DNA of 40,964 nt, taken from the IMG/VR virus record IMGVR_UViG_3300021197_000420, positions 1 to 40,964 of that record, one strand, 5' to 3'. Source of the DNA: a virus. The position numbers and the translations under genes were made by a program. Below, piece by piece: positions 16,556-27,200 of the stretch. The notes below the pieces were generated by a model. It was given only the letters and a program-made list of their open reading frames with translations, was not told where the DNA came from and made no database searches. Each line of letters starts with the position of its first letter. The first letter of the stretch is position 1.

Positions 16556-16989
16556 TAGCGTTATTAACAAATGTAGCACCAATAGCACTAGGTTTTGTTG
16601 CTAAGTTGTTTGCACTTAAGAGTCAAGCAGCAGCAGAAAATCAAAAGTTAATGATACAGAACTTGCAGGCACGCAATGATTCTATTAACCAAGCAAGAGA
16701 CAGAGCAGACAAAGAAAGTCCAATGGCTGCACTTAACAGGCGAGTTATTATATTTGTTATATTGGCACTTATAATATTTACACAAGTAGCTCCAGTGTTC
16801 TTTAATGTACCAACAGTAATACCTAACACTATAAAAGGCTTTAGTTTTTTTGGTATACAGTTTACACCAGACATAGTGGAGTATATAGAAATACAAGCTG
16901 GTTCAGTATTAAAGATGGATGAAATCTTTGGCTGGGCTACAATGATAATAGAGTTCTACTTTGGAGCACAATTAGCAAAAGGAAAATAA
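16552..16989 (+). CDS. Holin-like membrane protein (3TM GTA-holin type)
   Basis: 145 residues. An N-terminal hydrophobic helix (ALLTNVAPIALGFVAKLFAL), a charged coiled helix (QNLQARNDSINQARDRADKE), then LNRRVIIFVILALIIFTQVA as a membrane segment, and a final amphipathic part ending GWATMIIEFYFGAQLAKGK. The 'LNRRV' start of the second membrane segment and the three-segment layout resemble the holin_3TM family of gene-transfer agents and many phages. Role: inner-membrane permeabilisation at lysis, inferred. Confidence 0.75.
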   Translation: MIALLTNVAPIALGFVAKLFALKSQAAAENQKLMIQNLQARNDSINQARDRADKESPMAALNRRVIIFVILALIIFTQVAPVFFNVPTVIPNTIKGFSFFGIQFTPDIVEYIEIQAGSVLKMDEIFGWATMIIEFYFGAQLAKGK

Positions 16990-16990
16990 C

Positions 16991-17611
16991 ATGGCACTAG
17001 AATCCACAACATACATAGACGGGTTAGTAGCAACAAACCCTACCGGTACAGACCCAAGAAGTCAAGGCGATGACCACATAAGACTAGTTAAGTCAGCAGT
17101 AGCTGCTACCTTTCCCAACATTGCTGGTGCTGTAACAGCTACGCACACAGAAATAAATAAGATAGATGGTTACACTGGCACAACAGCAGAGCTAAACTAC
17201 AATGATGTACCAACACTAGGCACAGTAGAGGCATCAAGAACTGTGACTGCTGATGCTGTAGGAACAACAACTAATTTAAAGACCAAGAAGCAAACAGAAA
17301 TTGTTAATGCAGTAGGTACAGTTAGTACCTCAACAGCAATTAACTTTGCACTAGGCAATGTAGTAACTGCTGTACTTGCAAGTGGCGGAGCGTTTACAAT
17401 AACTAACGCACCAACATCTGGCATATATGGTAAGTTTAAACTAATATTAACTAATGGTGGTACAGTAGCAGACCCTTGGCCAAGCAGTGTTAAGTTTGCT
17501 GGTGGTACTACACCTACATTAACAACAAGCGGAATAGACATTCTTACCTTTGAAACGATTGACAACGGTGCTAACTGGTACGCAGTTGTTGACGGTTTAA
17601 ACATGAGCTAG
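16991..17611 (+). CDS. Tail fibre-like protein, paralogue of the gene at 8528
   Basis: 206 residues. The first ~75 (MALESTTYIDGLVATNP, GDDHIRLVKSAVAATFPNI, GAVTATHTEINKIDGYTGT) match the N-terminal module of the protein at 8528-9082 almost position for position. The C-terminal part differs: a beta-rich fold with NFALGNVVTAVLASGGAFTI, GIYGKFKLILTNGG and FETIDNGANWYAVVDGLNMS, a strand pattern common in phage tail tips. Starts 1 bp after the holin-like stop. Two proteins with one anchor module suggest two fibre sets on one base. Confidence 0.82.
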   Translation: MALESTTYIDGLVATNPTGTDPRSQGDDHIRLVKSAVAATFPNIAGAVTATHTEINKIDGYTGTTAELNYNDVPTLGTVEASRTVTADAVGTTTNLKTKKQTEIVNAVGTVSTSTAINFALGNVVTAVLASGGAFTITNAPTSGIYGKFKLILTNGGTVADPWPSSVKFAGGTTPTLTTSGIDILTFETIDNGANWYAVVDGLNMS

Positions 17612-17618
17612 GAGATAC

Positions 17619-18437
17619 ATGGCTGTAAAAGATACATTATATGGAGCGGGAATTTTAGGGCTAAATAAATTGGCTGCTGGTTTTGATTTGACGGAAGAAG
17701 AACTTAAAAGACATTTAGCAGGAAAACCTTACCACAATCAAACAATTGTAAATAATGCTGTTTCAGATGCTACTGATGGATACCATATACGCTCTGGAAA
17801 AGATTATGGTCAGTTAGCAAAAGGTAATTTGCCTTTAGGTGGAATTCCAGCAGCTTTGGCAGGCATTGCATACCAACAAATGGATGGCATAGCTGATAGC
17901 AGTATATGGGATGGAAACCTTAGCAATCCTTTTGGTACTTTTGGAAAAAATGCATTTTTACAATCTGTTGACAATATAGAAGGTTTAAGACAAAGTGGCA
18001 ATGCACCTGCTTTAGATGCAATGTATGAATTTGGTGGCAATGTGTATAATCTTTTTAATTCACCAAGTACATCTAGTCTTGACATTACAGCATTAGGTGG
18101 TCCTAGAGCTAAAGGAAACTTTACTAAAGGCACAATTAATGTAGAAGACTATGCTACTAAAGTAGCTAGAATAGCATCAGAAAAAGAAGCAGCAGCTAAA
18201 GCACAAGCAGCAGCTAAAGCACAAGCAGCAATACAACAAAGGCAGCAACAACAGGCACAACAACAATCACAATTAGCTGCTATGAATACACCTAGAAACA
18301 TAACAAAGTTTGGGCCTGCTAGGTCAACAACAATTAAAGGTGGCAGGGGTGGTAGAGGAAATGTAGGGGCAAGAAGAAAAGCAGCTTCTGCACCAGTATT
18401 TAAAAGCTATGGTCCGCCTAATATGCAGAGGTTCTAA
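17619..18437 (+). CDS. Hypothetical virion protein, Q/A-rich
   Basis: 272 residues. A helical N-terminal half with ILGLNKLAAGFDLTEEELKR and a glycine/asparagine-rich middle, then an A/K/Q-rich helix (EKEAAAKAQAAAKAQAAIQQ) and a basic R/G-rich tail (RGGRGNVGARRKAASA). Such composition is common in internal virion and tail-adaptor proteins of podoviruses. No family recognised. Stop abuts the next ATG. Confidence 0.75.
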   Translation: MAVKDTLYGAGILGLNKLAAGFDLTEEELKRHLAGKPYHNQTIVNNAVSDATDGYHIRSGKDYGQLAKGNLPLGGIPAALAGIAYQQMDGIADSSIWDGNLSNPFGTFGKNAFLQSVDNIEGLRQSGNAPALDAMYEFGGNVYNLFNSPSTSSLDITALGGPRAKGNFTKGTINVEDYATKVARIASEKEAAAKAQAAAKAQAAIQQRQQQQAQQQSQLAAMNTPRNITKFGPARSTTIKGGRGGRGNVGARRKAASAPVFKSYGPPNMQRF

Positions 18438-19985
18438 ATGCCAGCACAAGTAACAGTATTAAACCCTACAGGAATTAACAGAGATATTGATTCTTATGAA
18501 TTACCAGAAACGCAGTGGTCTGATGGTAATAATATACAATTTGACAATGACAAAACTGCTAAAGTATTAGGACAACAACAAGTATTCGGTACACCTACAG
18601 TAGCACCTTATTGGTTATTGCCTTTTAACACTACAACTACTGACTATTGGATTTACCCTAGCTTAACTAAAATATACAGGGTAAGTACATCTGGAACTAC
18701 AACAACTCACGCTGATGTAACTCGTTCTAGTGGTGGTGACTATTCAGCTACTGCTGCTAAAGGATGGAACGGTGGAGTTTTGGGTGGTGTAGCTATACTT
18801 AACAATGGTGTTGATGACCCGCAAATGCTAGGAACAGCATCGTCTAACTTTGCTGACCTAACTAACTGGCCTGCTAGTACAAGCTGTCAAGTTATTAGAC
18901 CATTTAAAAGATTCTTAGTAGCACTAGACACAACAGAATCAGGCACACGTTACCCATTTAGAGTTAAGTGGTCACATCCAGCAGAAGGTGGTACAGTACC
19001 TACTACTTGGAATCCAGCAGATGCAACTAAAGATGCTGGCTATGTAGATTTATCACAGTCTAATGGTTATGTAATTGATTGTTTGCCACTAGGTGACGTT
19101 AATATTATATATAAAGAAGATTCAATTTGGTCTATGGCGTTTGAAGGTGGACAGTCTATATTTGGATTTAGGCAACTTTTTGATGATGTTGGTATACTAG
19201 GTAGGCACTGTGCAAAAAGTTTTGATAACAAGCATTTTGTGGTGTCTGAGGATGATGTATATGTACATGATGGTCAAACTAAAGAATCAATTGTAGACCA
19301 GCAAATTAGAGACGAGTTGTTTAATTCTATGCACCCAGACTACAAGACAAGAACTTTTGTAGCTGCGGACAGAGAAAAGAATGAGATGTGGGTATGCTTT
19401 GTATCTAACACTAATGACACAAATGCTTTTGCAGACACAGCTTATGTATACAATTTTAGAAACAACAGTTGGTCTAAAAGAGACTTACCTTATGTAAGTT
19501 ATATTTCTTGGGGCATTGTAGACACAGTAAGTACAAGTGACTGGTCAGAAACAGGAGACTGGGACACAGACAGTGAGTCTTGGGATTCACCACTTAAACC
19601 TAGTTTATTATTAGCTGCTACAAGTGCTACTAAATTATATGTGTTAGGTAGTAATCAGAATGCAGGAACAAACTTTAGAGCATATGTAGAAAAAGAACAT
19701 ATGAATTTAGGGTATCCGGGTACTAAGACTATACAAAAAATTGTACCGAGAATAAGTGGTACAGGTTCAGTAGATTTTTATGTAGGTCAAGAGATGATGC
19801 CACACGAAGGCACAACATGGAAAGGACCATATACATTTACTAGTGGTGTACATTCAGAGATACCAGTAAGAGCCACAGGAAATTATGTAGGCATTAGGGC
19901 AGAGTCTACTGATGCAAACACATGGGCATTAGCTAACTTAGAAGTACATTGGAGTCCGTCAGGAAACAGAGGTAAGGGAGTATGA
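18438..19985 (+). CDS. Tail nozzle / stabilisation protein (P22 gp10-like)
   Basis: 515 residues, beta-propeller-like. It starts QVTVLNPTGINRDIDSYELP, then QWSDGNNIQFDNDKTAKVLGQ, and continues with RYPFRVKWSHPAEG, YVIDCLPLGDVNIIYKEDSI, HFVVSEDDVYVHDG, NEMWVCFV and AYVYNFRNNSWSKRDLP. These phrases are typical of the tail stabilisation/nozzle protein of short-tailed phages. It would extend the tail tube below the adaptor and hold the fibres. Located next to internal virion genes as usual. Confidence 0.86.
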   Translation: MPAQVTVLNPTGINRDIDSYELPETQWSDGNNIQFDNDKTAKVLGQQQVFGTPTVAPYWLLPFNTTTTDYWIYPSLTKIYRVSTSGTTTTHADVTRSSGGDYSATAAKGWNGGVLGGVAILNNGVDDPQMLGTASSNFADLTNWPASTSCQVIRPFKRFLVALDTTESGTRYPFRVKWSHPAEGGTVPTTWNPADATKDAGYVDLSQSNGYVIDCLPLGDVNIIYKEDSIWSMAFEGGQSIFGFRQLFDDVGILGRHCAKSFDNKHFVVSEDDVYVHDGQTKESIVDQQIRDELFNSMHPDYKTRTFVAADREKNEMWVCFVSNTNDTNAFADTAYVYNFRNNSWSKRDLPYVSYISWGIVDTVSTSDWSETGDWDTDSESWDSPLKPSLLLAATSATKLYVLGSNQNAGTNFRAYVEKEHMNLGYPGTKTIQKIVPRISGTGSVDFYVGQEMMPHEGTTWKGPYTFTSGVHSEIPVRATGNYVGIRAESTDANTWALANLEVHWSPSGNRGKGV

Positions 19986-20230
19986 TTCGTTATTCTCCTG
20001 CACCAGTACCTGATGATGCAAAGGATTTACCTGCATATTTAAGACAAGAGTTTTCTAGGATGTCTGCTATAATAGGTAACATAGCTGATGGACATTTTGA
20101 AGAATCTAATGTAGTTCCATCAAAACCAAGAGCTGGAGATGTTAGGTACGCAGATGGCACTAACTGGAATCCCGGTAGTGGTGAAGGATTGTATTTATAC
20201 TTAAGCACAGGAGCGTGGAGTAAACTTTGA
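19982..20230 (+). CDS. Small tail-tip-associated protein
   Basis: 82 residues: RYSPAPVPDDAKDLPAYLRQ, a short helix, then NVVPSKPRAGDVRYADGTNW and GEGLYLYLSTGAWSKL. The final part is like the end of many phage fibre or needle proteins ('GDVRYADGTNWNPGSGEGLY' pattern). It overlaps the nozzle gene by ATGA and the next gene by TTGA. Possibly a tail plug or needle-like component; inference from position. Confidence 0.8.
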   Translation: MIRYSPAPVPDDAKDLPAYLRQEFSRMSAIIGNIADGHFEESNVVPSKPRAGDVRYADGTNWNPGSGEGLYLYLSTGAWSKL

Positions 20231-20640
20231 TTGAAGGGATTAAGGGAGAGAGTGTAGAGGCTTGGTGGCCTCTTGTTGAAGAATACTTGAATGCAGCCTT
20301 GAAACATGGTTTAGGCGAGTATAGTACTAGTGACATAAAAAGTGCTTGTAAATCAAAGAATATGCAGCTTTGGGTAAAAATAGGTAAAGATGTAGAAGGT
20401 GCTTTTGTTACAAAGATTAGTAAATATCCACAGAAAAACATATTATGTGTATTATTATTAAGTGGAAAAGAATTTATGACATGGAGAGATGAAGCAGATG
20501 CACTCCTAAATGCATTTGGAAAAGAAAACAATTGTGAGTATGTAGAACTATTTGGTCGCAAAGGATGGGGAAAGGTACTTAAAGATATTAACTATAAAGA
20601 ACAAACAAGATTATTTGCAAAGGAGATAAACAATGTCTAA
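20227..20640 (+). CDS. GNAT-like protein of the tail/internal virion module
   Basis: 137 residues from a TTG start overlapping the previous stop. MIEGIKGESVEAWWPLVEEY and YLNAALKHGLGEYS, then NMQLWVKIGKDVEGAFVTKI, ILCVLLLSGKEFMTW and the end CEYVELFGRKGWGKVLKD. This resembles the GNAT-fold proteins encoded by T7-like and P22-like phages next to internal virion genes ('GRKGWxxxL' motif). In those phages enzymatic activity is unproven and a structural role is possible. Confidence 0.82.
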   Translation: MIEGIKGESVEAWWPLVEEYLNAALKHGLGEYSTSDIKSACKSKNMQLWVKIGKDVEGAFVTKISKYPQKNILCVLLLSGKEFMTWRDEADALLNAFGKENNCEYVELFGRKGWGKVLKDINYKEQTRLFAKEINNV

Positions 20641-21427
20641 AGGTGACAACACAAGTACAGTAAACCAAGACCCTTGGGATGTCGCTGTACCTTATATGGA
20701 AAGTGGCTTTAAAGAAGCTGCTAATTTATATAACAACAACACACCTCAATACTACAGTGGTCAAACACAAGCAGGGTTTACACCAGACCAATTAACAGCA
20801 CAACAAGGTATTAGAGACTTTGCAACACAAGGTGCTCCTAGTATAATGAATCCTGCGTTAAGTGCTTATCAGCAAAACCTTGACCCTAGTATGATTGACG
20901 TGGCTAATAACCCATATGTTAATAATATGGCACAGGCAGCAGCAGATAGAGCAATGTCAAGTGTACAAGATAATTTAGCAGACATACGAGGTGGTGCTAT
21001 TATGTCAGGAGGTTATGGTGGTGGCAGACAAGGTATTGCAGAAGGTAATGCTATAGCAGGGGCAGCTGACGCAGCTAACCAAGCAGCAGCACAGATATAT
21101 AGTAATGCATATGGACAAGGATTAGGACAGCAAAGAGCTACATTAGGAATGACTGGTGGTTTAATGCAAGCTGGCTTTAGTCCTTATAGTGCATTAGGTG
21201 CTTCCGGTGGTCAACAGCAACAAAGAGAGCAGGCATTAATACAAGATGCTATGGCTCAACAAGAGTTTGAGCAAAATTTACCATACCAGCAATTAAAACA
21301 GTATCAGTCTGGTATTACAGGGTTTAGTCCTTTAGTTGGAAACGCTGGACAATCCATATCTACAACACCGGGTGCTAGTGCTATGAGTAACTTAGGTGGT
21401 TTAGCTCAAATGTATAGTTTATTTTAA
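20633..21427 (+). CDS. Internal virion / ejection protein
   Basis: 264 residues, G/A/Q/N-rich: starts MSKGDNTSTVNQDPWDVAVP, then YSGQTQAGFTPDQLTAQQGI, and a glycine-rich part around IRGGAIMSGGYGGGRQGIAE. The second half is helical with QREQALIQDAMAQQEFEQNL. This is the usual form of the small ejection protein that sits with the large internal virion proteins in podoviruses. Overlaps the GNAT-like gene by 8 bp. Confidence 0.82.
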   Translation: MSKGDNTSTVNQDPWDVAVPYMESGFKEAANLYNNNTPQYYSGQTQAGFTPDQLTAQQGIRDFATQGAPSIMNPALSAYQQNLDPSMIDVANNPYVNNMAQAAADRAMSSVQDNLADIRGGAIMSGGYGGGRQGIAEGNAIAGAADAANQAAAQIYSNAYGQGLGQQRATLGMTGGLMQAGFSPYSALGASGGQQQQREQALIQDAMAQQEFEQNLPYQQLKQYQSGITGFSPLVGNAGQSISTTPGASAMSNLGGLAQMYSLF

Positions 21428-21436
21428 GGAGATAAA

Positions 21437-23119
21437 ATGGCAATAGGCCCTATAAAAATTACTTTAGCAGATAGGTACGAAAACCCATATCCAACAGATG
21501 TGCATTCTCCTTATACTGCTCCGGTGTCTACCCCAGCACAGAACACTAGTGGCCCCGGTCCTTGGAATAATTTTAATCCAGTACAGTCTCCAAGTCTTTT
21601 TGATGATAGTAACTGGATGAGTAATAATATGGACTTAACATATGACATACCAGCAGATGATATGCAAGCAAACTATGAGTATGAGGCATATGGTGGCTCA
21701 AGAGGTCCAGACTGGAGCTTTAATCCTATACCTCCTAACACAACTCCATCAGAGCCAAGCAGAAATCCATCGCCAGTAAATACTACTGGAGGAAACAATG
21801 CTGCTGTTGTAGCAAATGCAGTACCAACAACACCAGTATTAACTCCAAAAGTTTTTAGACAACGCACACCTTCTGGAACTATATACGCACCAGATTTGTC
21901 TGCATACAATGACTCGTCTTTATTTAATTATACTGGTCCGGGTGGCTTAGATGAGTACACTTATGGGCAAGGATTAAGAACAGGTGGTGCAGATTATAGT
22001 ATCTTTGGTACACCTGCTAATGCAATAAATCCTTATTATGAAGGACAGTTTGGTGAAGGATATACAGAACCAGCAGGAGTAGCGGATGCTGCTATAAATA
22101 TGCCAGCAGTTGAATTGCCAGAAGGAGTACAACCGGTAAGTGCTGATGTTAGCATGCCTGCATTTAATGGTATAACACCTAGACCACCTAACTCTGCTGG
22201 AGATTTAACATACCAGCAAACAATAGATGAGATGGGTATATTTGGGCCTAACAACCCACCGCCTAGTACTATGTTTCCTAGTCCTAACAATGCAGAGACT
22301 TCTATATTTTTAAGCCCTGAACAACAAGCTATATTAGCAGAACAAAATAGAATGCAACAAGGACAAATAGGAAGTATACCATATGCTCCAGCAATGGATG
22401 ACACTGCTGATGTCGAGTTAGGTATGCAACCATCAACTCTTCCTAGACAACCAACGGTTCAAGAACAGGCTGACCAACTACAAAATATGGCTGACCAAAT
22501 GGCACTTAATTTAACAACAGAAGAATTAAGAGATGGTTTGTTTATTGAGCCTACATTTAGTAGAGATAGTGATGGAAACTTTGTAGGTAAAATGGGAATA
22601 CCTGATACATTTTTACAAGACAAAACACCAATAGAATCTAGAGCAGATTATTCTTTTGATGATAGTATGTTGTTTAATCAACCATTAACTCAAGCAGAAA
22701 TGGATAATCAAGATTTGTATCAAAGCAGTGATGGCAATTACTATAAAAATTATGATGATTTAGGTACACAACCAGTAACACCAGAGCCAGTTGCTGGTCC
22801 TAAAGAAGAAACTCTTAATGAAATTTATGATGACATTGCTAGGTTAGAGAATGATACTAAGTTTAATAACATGTATGCTGAAGTATTAAAAGAAGTAACT
22901 GATTTTACTGAAGCTAGAACAAATCTTGTTAATGAACAAACAGCAGCAACAGTAAAGAAAACTAATGATGCTAGGGCTGCGGTACAAGATGCAGCTAGGA
23001 GACCTACACCAGCACCTACACCAGCACCTAGACCAGTTGCTCCATCAGGAGGATACAGCACAGGAAATTTAAACAACAGTTTTTCAACACGCAGAGATGT
23101 TAGAAATCTTTTTGCTTAG
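21437..23119 (+). CDS. Hypothetical virion protein, Pro/Asn-rich
   Basis: 560 residues of low-complexity, P/N/T/Y-rich sequence, with little predicted structure until a coiled stretch near 470-520 (DIARLENDTKFNNMYAEVLK) and a Pro-repeat (RRPTPAPTPAPRPVAPSGG). Strong ribosome site (AAGGAGATAAA). No family recognised. Position between the two ejection-type genes and its flexible composition suggest it is ejected or tail-lining; that is inference. Confidence 0.72.
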   Translation: MAIGPIKITLADRYENPYPTDVHSPYTAPVSTPAQNTSGPGPWNNFNPVQSPSLFDDSNWMSNNMDLTYDIPADDMQANYEYEAYGGSRGPDWSFNPIPPNTTPSEPSRNPSPVNTTGGNNAAVVANAVPTTPVLTPKVFRQRTPSGTIYAPDLSAYNDSSLFNYTGPGGLDEYTYGQGLRTGGADYSIFGTPANAINPYYEGQFGEGYTEPAGVADAAINMPAVELPEGVQPVSADVSMPAFNGITPRPPNSAGDLTYQQTIDEMGIFGPNNPPPSTMFPSPNNAETSIFLSPEQQAILAEQNRMQQGQIGSIPYAPAMDDTADVELGMQPSTLPRQPTVQEQADQLQNMADQMALNLTTEELRDGLFIEPTFSRDSDGNFVGKMGIPDTFLQDKTPIESRADYSFDDSMLFNQPLTQAEMDNQDLYQSSDGNYYKNYDDLGTQPVTPEPVAGPKEETLNEIYDDIARLENDTKFNNMYAEVLKEVTDFTEARTNLVNEQTAATVKKTNDARAAVQDAARRPTPAPTPAPRPVAPSGGYSTGNLNNSFSTRRDVRNLFA

Positions 23120-23157
23120 GAAACAAATATGAATTACAAATTTAAAGGAGAAAGATA

Positions 23158-24261
23158 ATGGGTTATTGTACAAATGCTAATGGAGCATTAGTTCCATTTG
23201 CTAATGACAAAGCATCTTGTGATGCAGTAGGAGGTACATTCTCAGAAATAAACCAAGTTCGCAATGCTTTTAATAGAGAAGAAATAGAAGAAGTTCCTGT
23301 TGGACAAGTTGGTTCTTTAGATAGAGACAATATAATAAGTGGTTTTAAAAACTTAGCAAGTCCGGATGCTTGGATAAGTAACTCAGCAGAATTAGCTGAA
23401 ACTCCTTATGTAGGTGGTTTAATCGATGTGTTAAACCCTGCTCCTGAGATTGCTACAATGATAAAAAACATGACTGACCCAGAGTTAAGGGCTGCTACTG
23501 TTAAGTTTATACAAGAAAATCCTGTAAAAGCTGCAAGTACTGGAACAGTAATGTATTTTATTAACAAGTATTTAAAGAAAATGGGTAAATCACCTATAAA
23601 AACTACTGCCAAAGCAGGTTATGCTGGTAATGTTGTAACAGAAGCATTAGAAGCTGAAGATTTACCTTTTCAAGAGTCTATTACAGCAGAACTTGACAGA
23701 GGTATTTTTAATATAACAGGCGAAACACCTGAAGAAGAAACAACTGAAACTAAAACTGAAGAAGAGCAAAGAATAGCAGATGAAAAAGCAGCAGATGATT
23801 TAGCTAAGGGTAGAGGAAGTAAAGAAGAAGAAGAAGCAAAGAAAAGTTTTTCTGATAGATTTAAAGCAGGCATGAAAGACCCAGCTACTATAAATAAGTT
23901 AGGTATGCTTATGGATTACTATGGTAGAAACTTACAAGACAGGGGAGAAAATCCTTTAGTAGCTTATGAAAAAGCTCAGGCAACTAAGGCTGCTGCTGGT
24001 AAGCCAGACACTGCTGCATTTAATGCTGTTGACATGAGCAGAGAAGATTTAGAAAATATATTTACACCGAAAAAGGGATGGTTTAAATTTAGAAGCGAAG
24101 CTGATAGAGAAAAAGCAGCTTCTAATATGATAGGCAGATATAGAACTATACAAAACGCAGCTTTTACTAGACATGGTGTTATACTTACGCATGCAGAAAT
24201 AATGAAATTGTTAGAAGACGAAAGAGACCAAGCAGCAGCAAGAGCAGCAGCAACTAAATAG
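23158..24261 (+). CDS. Internal virion protein, second
   Basis: 367 residues. Begins MGYCTNANGALVPFANDKAS, a small Cys-containing start, then hydrophobic helices (KAASTGTVMYFINKYLKKMG), an E/K-rich linker (about 190-240) and a helical C-terminus (EADREKAASNMIGRYRTIQN). Ribosome site AAAGGAG. It lies between the Pro-rich protein and the 1115-residue protein and probably belongs to the ejection set. Family not recognised. Confidence 0.72.
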   Translation: MGYCTNANGALVPFANDKASCDAVGGTFSEINQVRNAFNREEIEEVPVGQVGSLDRDNIISGFKNLASPDAWISNSAELAETPYVGGLIDVLNPAPEIATMIKNMTDPELRAATVKFIQENPVKAASTGTVMYFINKYLKKMGKSPIKTTAKAGYAGNVVTEALEAEDLPFQESITAELDRGIFNITGETPEEETTETKTEEEQRIADEKAADDLAKGRGSKEEEEAKKSFSDRFKAGMKDPATINKLGMLMDYYGRNLQDRGENPLVAYEKAQATKAAAGKPDTAAFNAVDMSREDLENIFTPKKGWFKFRSEADREKAASNMIGRYRTIQNAAFTRHGVILTHAEIMKLLEDERDQAAARAAATK

Positions 24262-24270
24262 AGGTAGTAA

Positions 24271-27200
24271 ATGGCTACAAGAAAAGAAGAAGAAGAACAT
24301 CCTTTTGCCGATTTTGATTTTGGCAGTGCTTCGTCTCCTGAACTAAGTAAAGACTATTATAACAACTTTGATTTTAATTCAGGTGGTAGTGGCTCAGCTT
24401 TTGATTATTCAATAGATAGATTAATGAGGGCATCAGGCAGGGGCTTGTCTGAGTTGTTGCCTAGAATGGGTACTGAGCTTCCTTTAAACGTAAGAGATTA
24501 CGCAGGTAAAATGCAACAGGCAGGTGAGCAAGGCATGGAAGAATATATTCCTGAGTATGAGGGAGGAATATTTGACCAGTCTTTGTCAGACATGCCGGGA
24601 TTTATTGGTGAGAAGTTAGCAGAGAATGGTGCTGCTTCTGCAATAACTATGTTTGGTTTAACACTAGGTCAAAATCTTATGATGAAAGGGCCGGGTGCTA
24701 CTAAACTTATTGGTGCTGGTATAACAGGTGCTGCTGCCGGATTAAACTATTTAATGTTATTAGATGAAGCAGTAGAAACACATGCTGCTGCTGATAATAA
24801 AACAGTAGATGAATTAACAGATAAGGAAATAGGCAGGGCTAGTTGGACTGCTATACAAAATGCAGGATTAGATTTTGTACTTCCTAATGTATGGGCTAGG
24901 TCTTTAAACAAAGCAGGATTGCCTGCTAAGAAATCTTTAAAGCAAATAGCTAAGAATTTAAAAAAAACAGATAAAGAAAAAATAGGTGCTATGCTGTACA
25001 AAGGGGCAAAACAAACTGCTCAGTCAGCAGGCATAGAAGGTGCTACAGAAACTGCACAACAAATAAACACAATGCGTACTTCTGCATTAGGCTTAGAAGG
25101 GTTAGACAAGAATGATTTAGCTACTGATTTTGTAGTAGGTGCTGCTGGTGGTGGTGTCTATGGTTCTCCTGTTGCACTTAGTAAAGCTACAGATGTAAAC
25201 AGAAGTCGTAAAAAAGATAAATTAATTTTAGACTTTGAAGATGCTCGCAGAAAAGCTGCTGCTGGTGAACAATATACTTTAAACGTAGACCAATATAAAA
25301 AACAGTATGATGAGTTACTAAAACAATTTAATACAATGACTGGAGCAGGTGTGGCTACTGCTGGTGTAGGTCCAGTTGTTAGACAGCCAGATGCAATGGT
25401 GAATATTAGGCCACCTAAAAAAGACATTGATGCAAATGTAGAGGATGTAATTCCTGAGCTGTTTAATGCAAAGGAAGACCCTAAAGGGTTTCTTACTAAT
25501 ATTAAAGACGCAGCTGCTAATGTGTTACTAAGAAGAGCAACGGATGGTCTTCCTGATATACGAAACAAAGTACAGACAGGTAAAGAAATGGCAGCATTTA
25601 TGGCTGTGGCTTCTCCAATTACAGATGTTTCTACTGGAAGCGGTGAATCTCAAAATGTATCTAAGTCTTTTGAAACATTAAGACATAAGTACATAGGTGA
25701 TTATATAAACAAGTTTGAGAAGATTAAAAATAAATGGACTCGGCATGTTGCACTTATGGGAGAAATGGCCAGTAGTGTTAGACCTTCTGTTAATAAATAT
25801 ATAGCAGCTAAATTAGAAGAAGGCAACGCTAGTCCTTTGTACAATTTACAAGAAGCTGAAGCTGAAGTAACTAGAGCTTTAGGTAAAAGAAAGAAAAAAG
25901 AATTAGATGCTAGTATAAAAGACATTGCTGATATACAAGAAAGTATTTATCAGGCTTTAAGTAAAACACTGGGCAAAGATGGTTTAACTATTGGACACCA
26001 AGAAGGTTACTTAAGCAGAGGTATTGATTACAAAAAAGTAAAAAAGAATCCAGAAAGATTTAAAGAAAGTTTAGTAAGAGATGTTGGTCTTAAAACAGTC
26101 GAAGCAGATTTAGTATTGCAAAATGTATTAAATGATGTTGACCCAAATGTATTTACTTCTGAGCAAATTAGGGCAGAAGCTACAGATGGTGGCATGGGAA
26201 TATCTTCTTTTGAAAGAGCAAGAGATGGTAAGTGGGATAATCTTTCTCCTGAGTTTAGAAATGAAGATACATTAGATTCTATAGAAAGGTACTTGTTTAG
26301 TGCTGTTACAAGAATGGCATCAGCAGAGGCATTTGGTGGAGACAAAGCTAATAGGTATAACGATGCTATTAACACTTTAATTAAATCAGGTGCAGTTGAC
26401 TCAGCTCAAGTAGAAAAACTATGGGGCATTTATGATGCATACCATAATGTGTACAAAAAACCAAAGACACCTGAGCAACGGGCTGCTATACAAGCTATGA
26501 AAGGTTTGTCTACAGTAACTTCTATTAGTTACTTAGGACTAGCTACTATAAGTTCTTGGACTGAACCTATGTGGATTGGACAAAGGGCTGGATGGTACAA
26601 CATGCTTAAGGCTTCACCTACTGTAGCTGGGTATGCGTTAAAAGGGTTAGCTCGTTCTATTTATGGAGGAGCGGAAGGAAAAGATGCAAGAACTTCTTTT
26701 GGCCGAGATTTGCTTAGGGTTATGGGCATGGCAATGCAACCACAAATGTCTGAAAGAATAGACAAACTAATGGCAGGGGATAGGAATGTTGCATTAAACT
26801 ATTTCTTCCGTAGTCCGGGTGCTATGTTTTTAACACAGTACACAAATGCTGTAAGAGTATGGACTGCTGCTGCTGGTTTAAATATGATACAAGACCAGTT
26901 AAACAACATGAATAATTTAAGTAAGACAAAGAAAAGATTGTTGTTACAAGAGCTAAAAGAAAATGGATTAAGCATGTCAGACTTTGAAAAGGTAGGTGCT
27001 CTTGCTAATGGTAACATTAAGAATGCTATATTGGATGATGCATTCTTAGACAGTACATTTATAAATTCAAAAGGTAATACTATTTCCGTAAGAGATGTAA
27101 TGATTCCTTGGATGCGTAAAATAACAACAGACGTAGCACTTGAGCCTACTGCTGGTAATCGGCCACTTTGGATGTCAGACCCTAATCTCATGTTAATTGC

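Noticed and set aside
22980-23045. CRISPR or tandem DNA repeat
   Set aside because: The repeated PTPAPTPAP coding sequence is a protein low-complexity stretch; no spacers or regular unit.
23128-23157. Eight-codon frame before the gene at 23158
   Set aside because: Its sequence contains the ribosome site of the following gene (AAAGGAG), so it is more likely just the leader.
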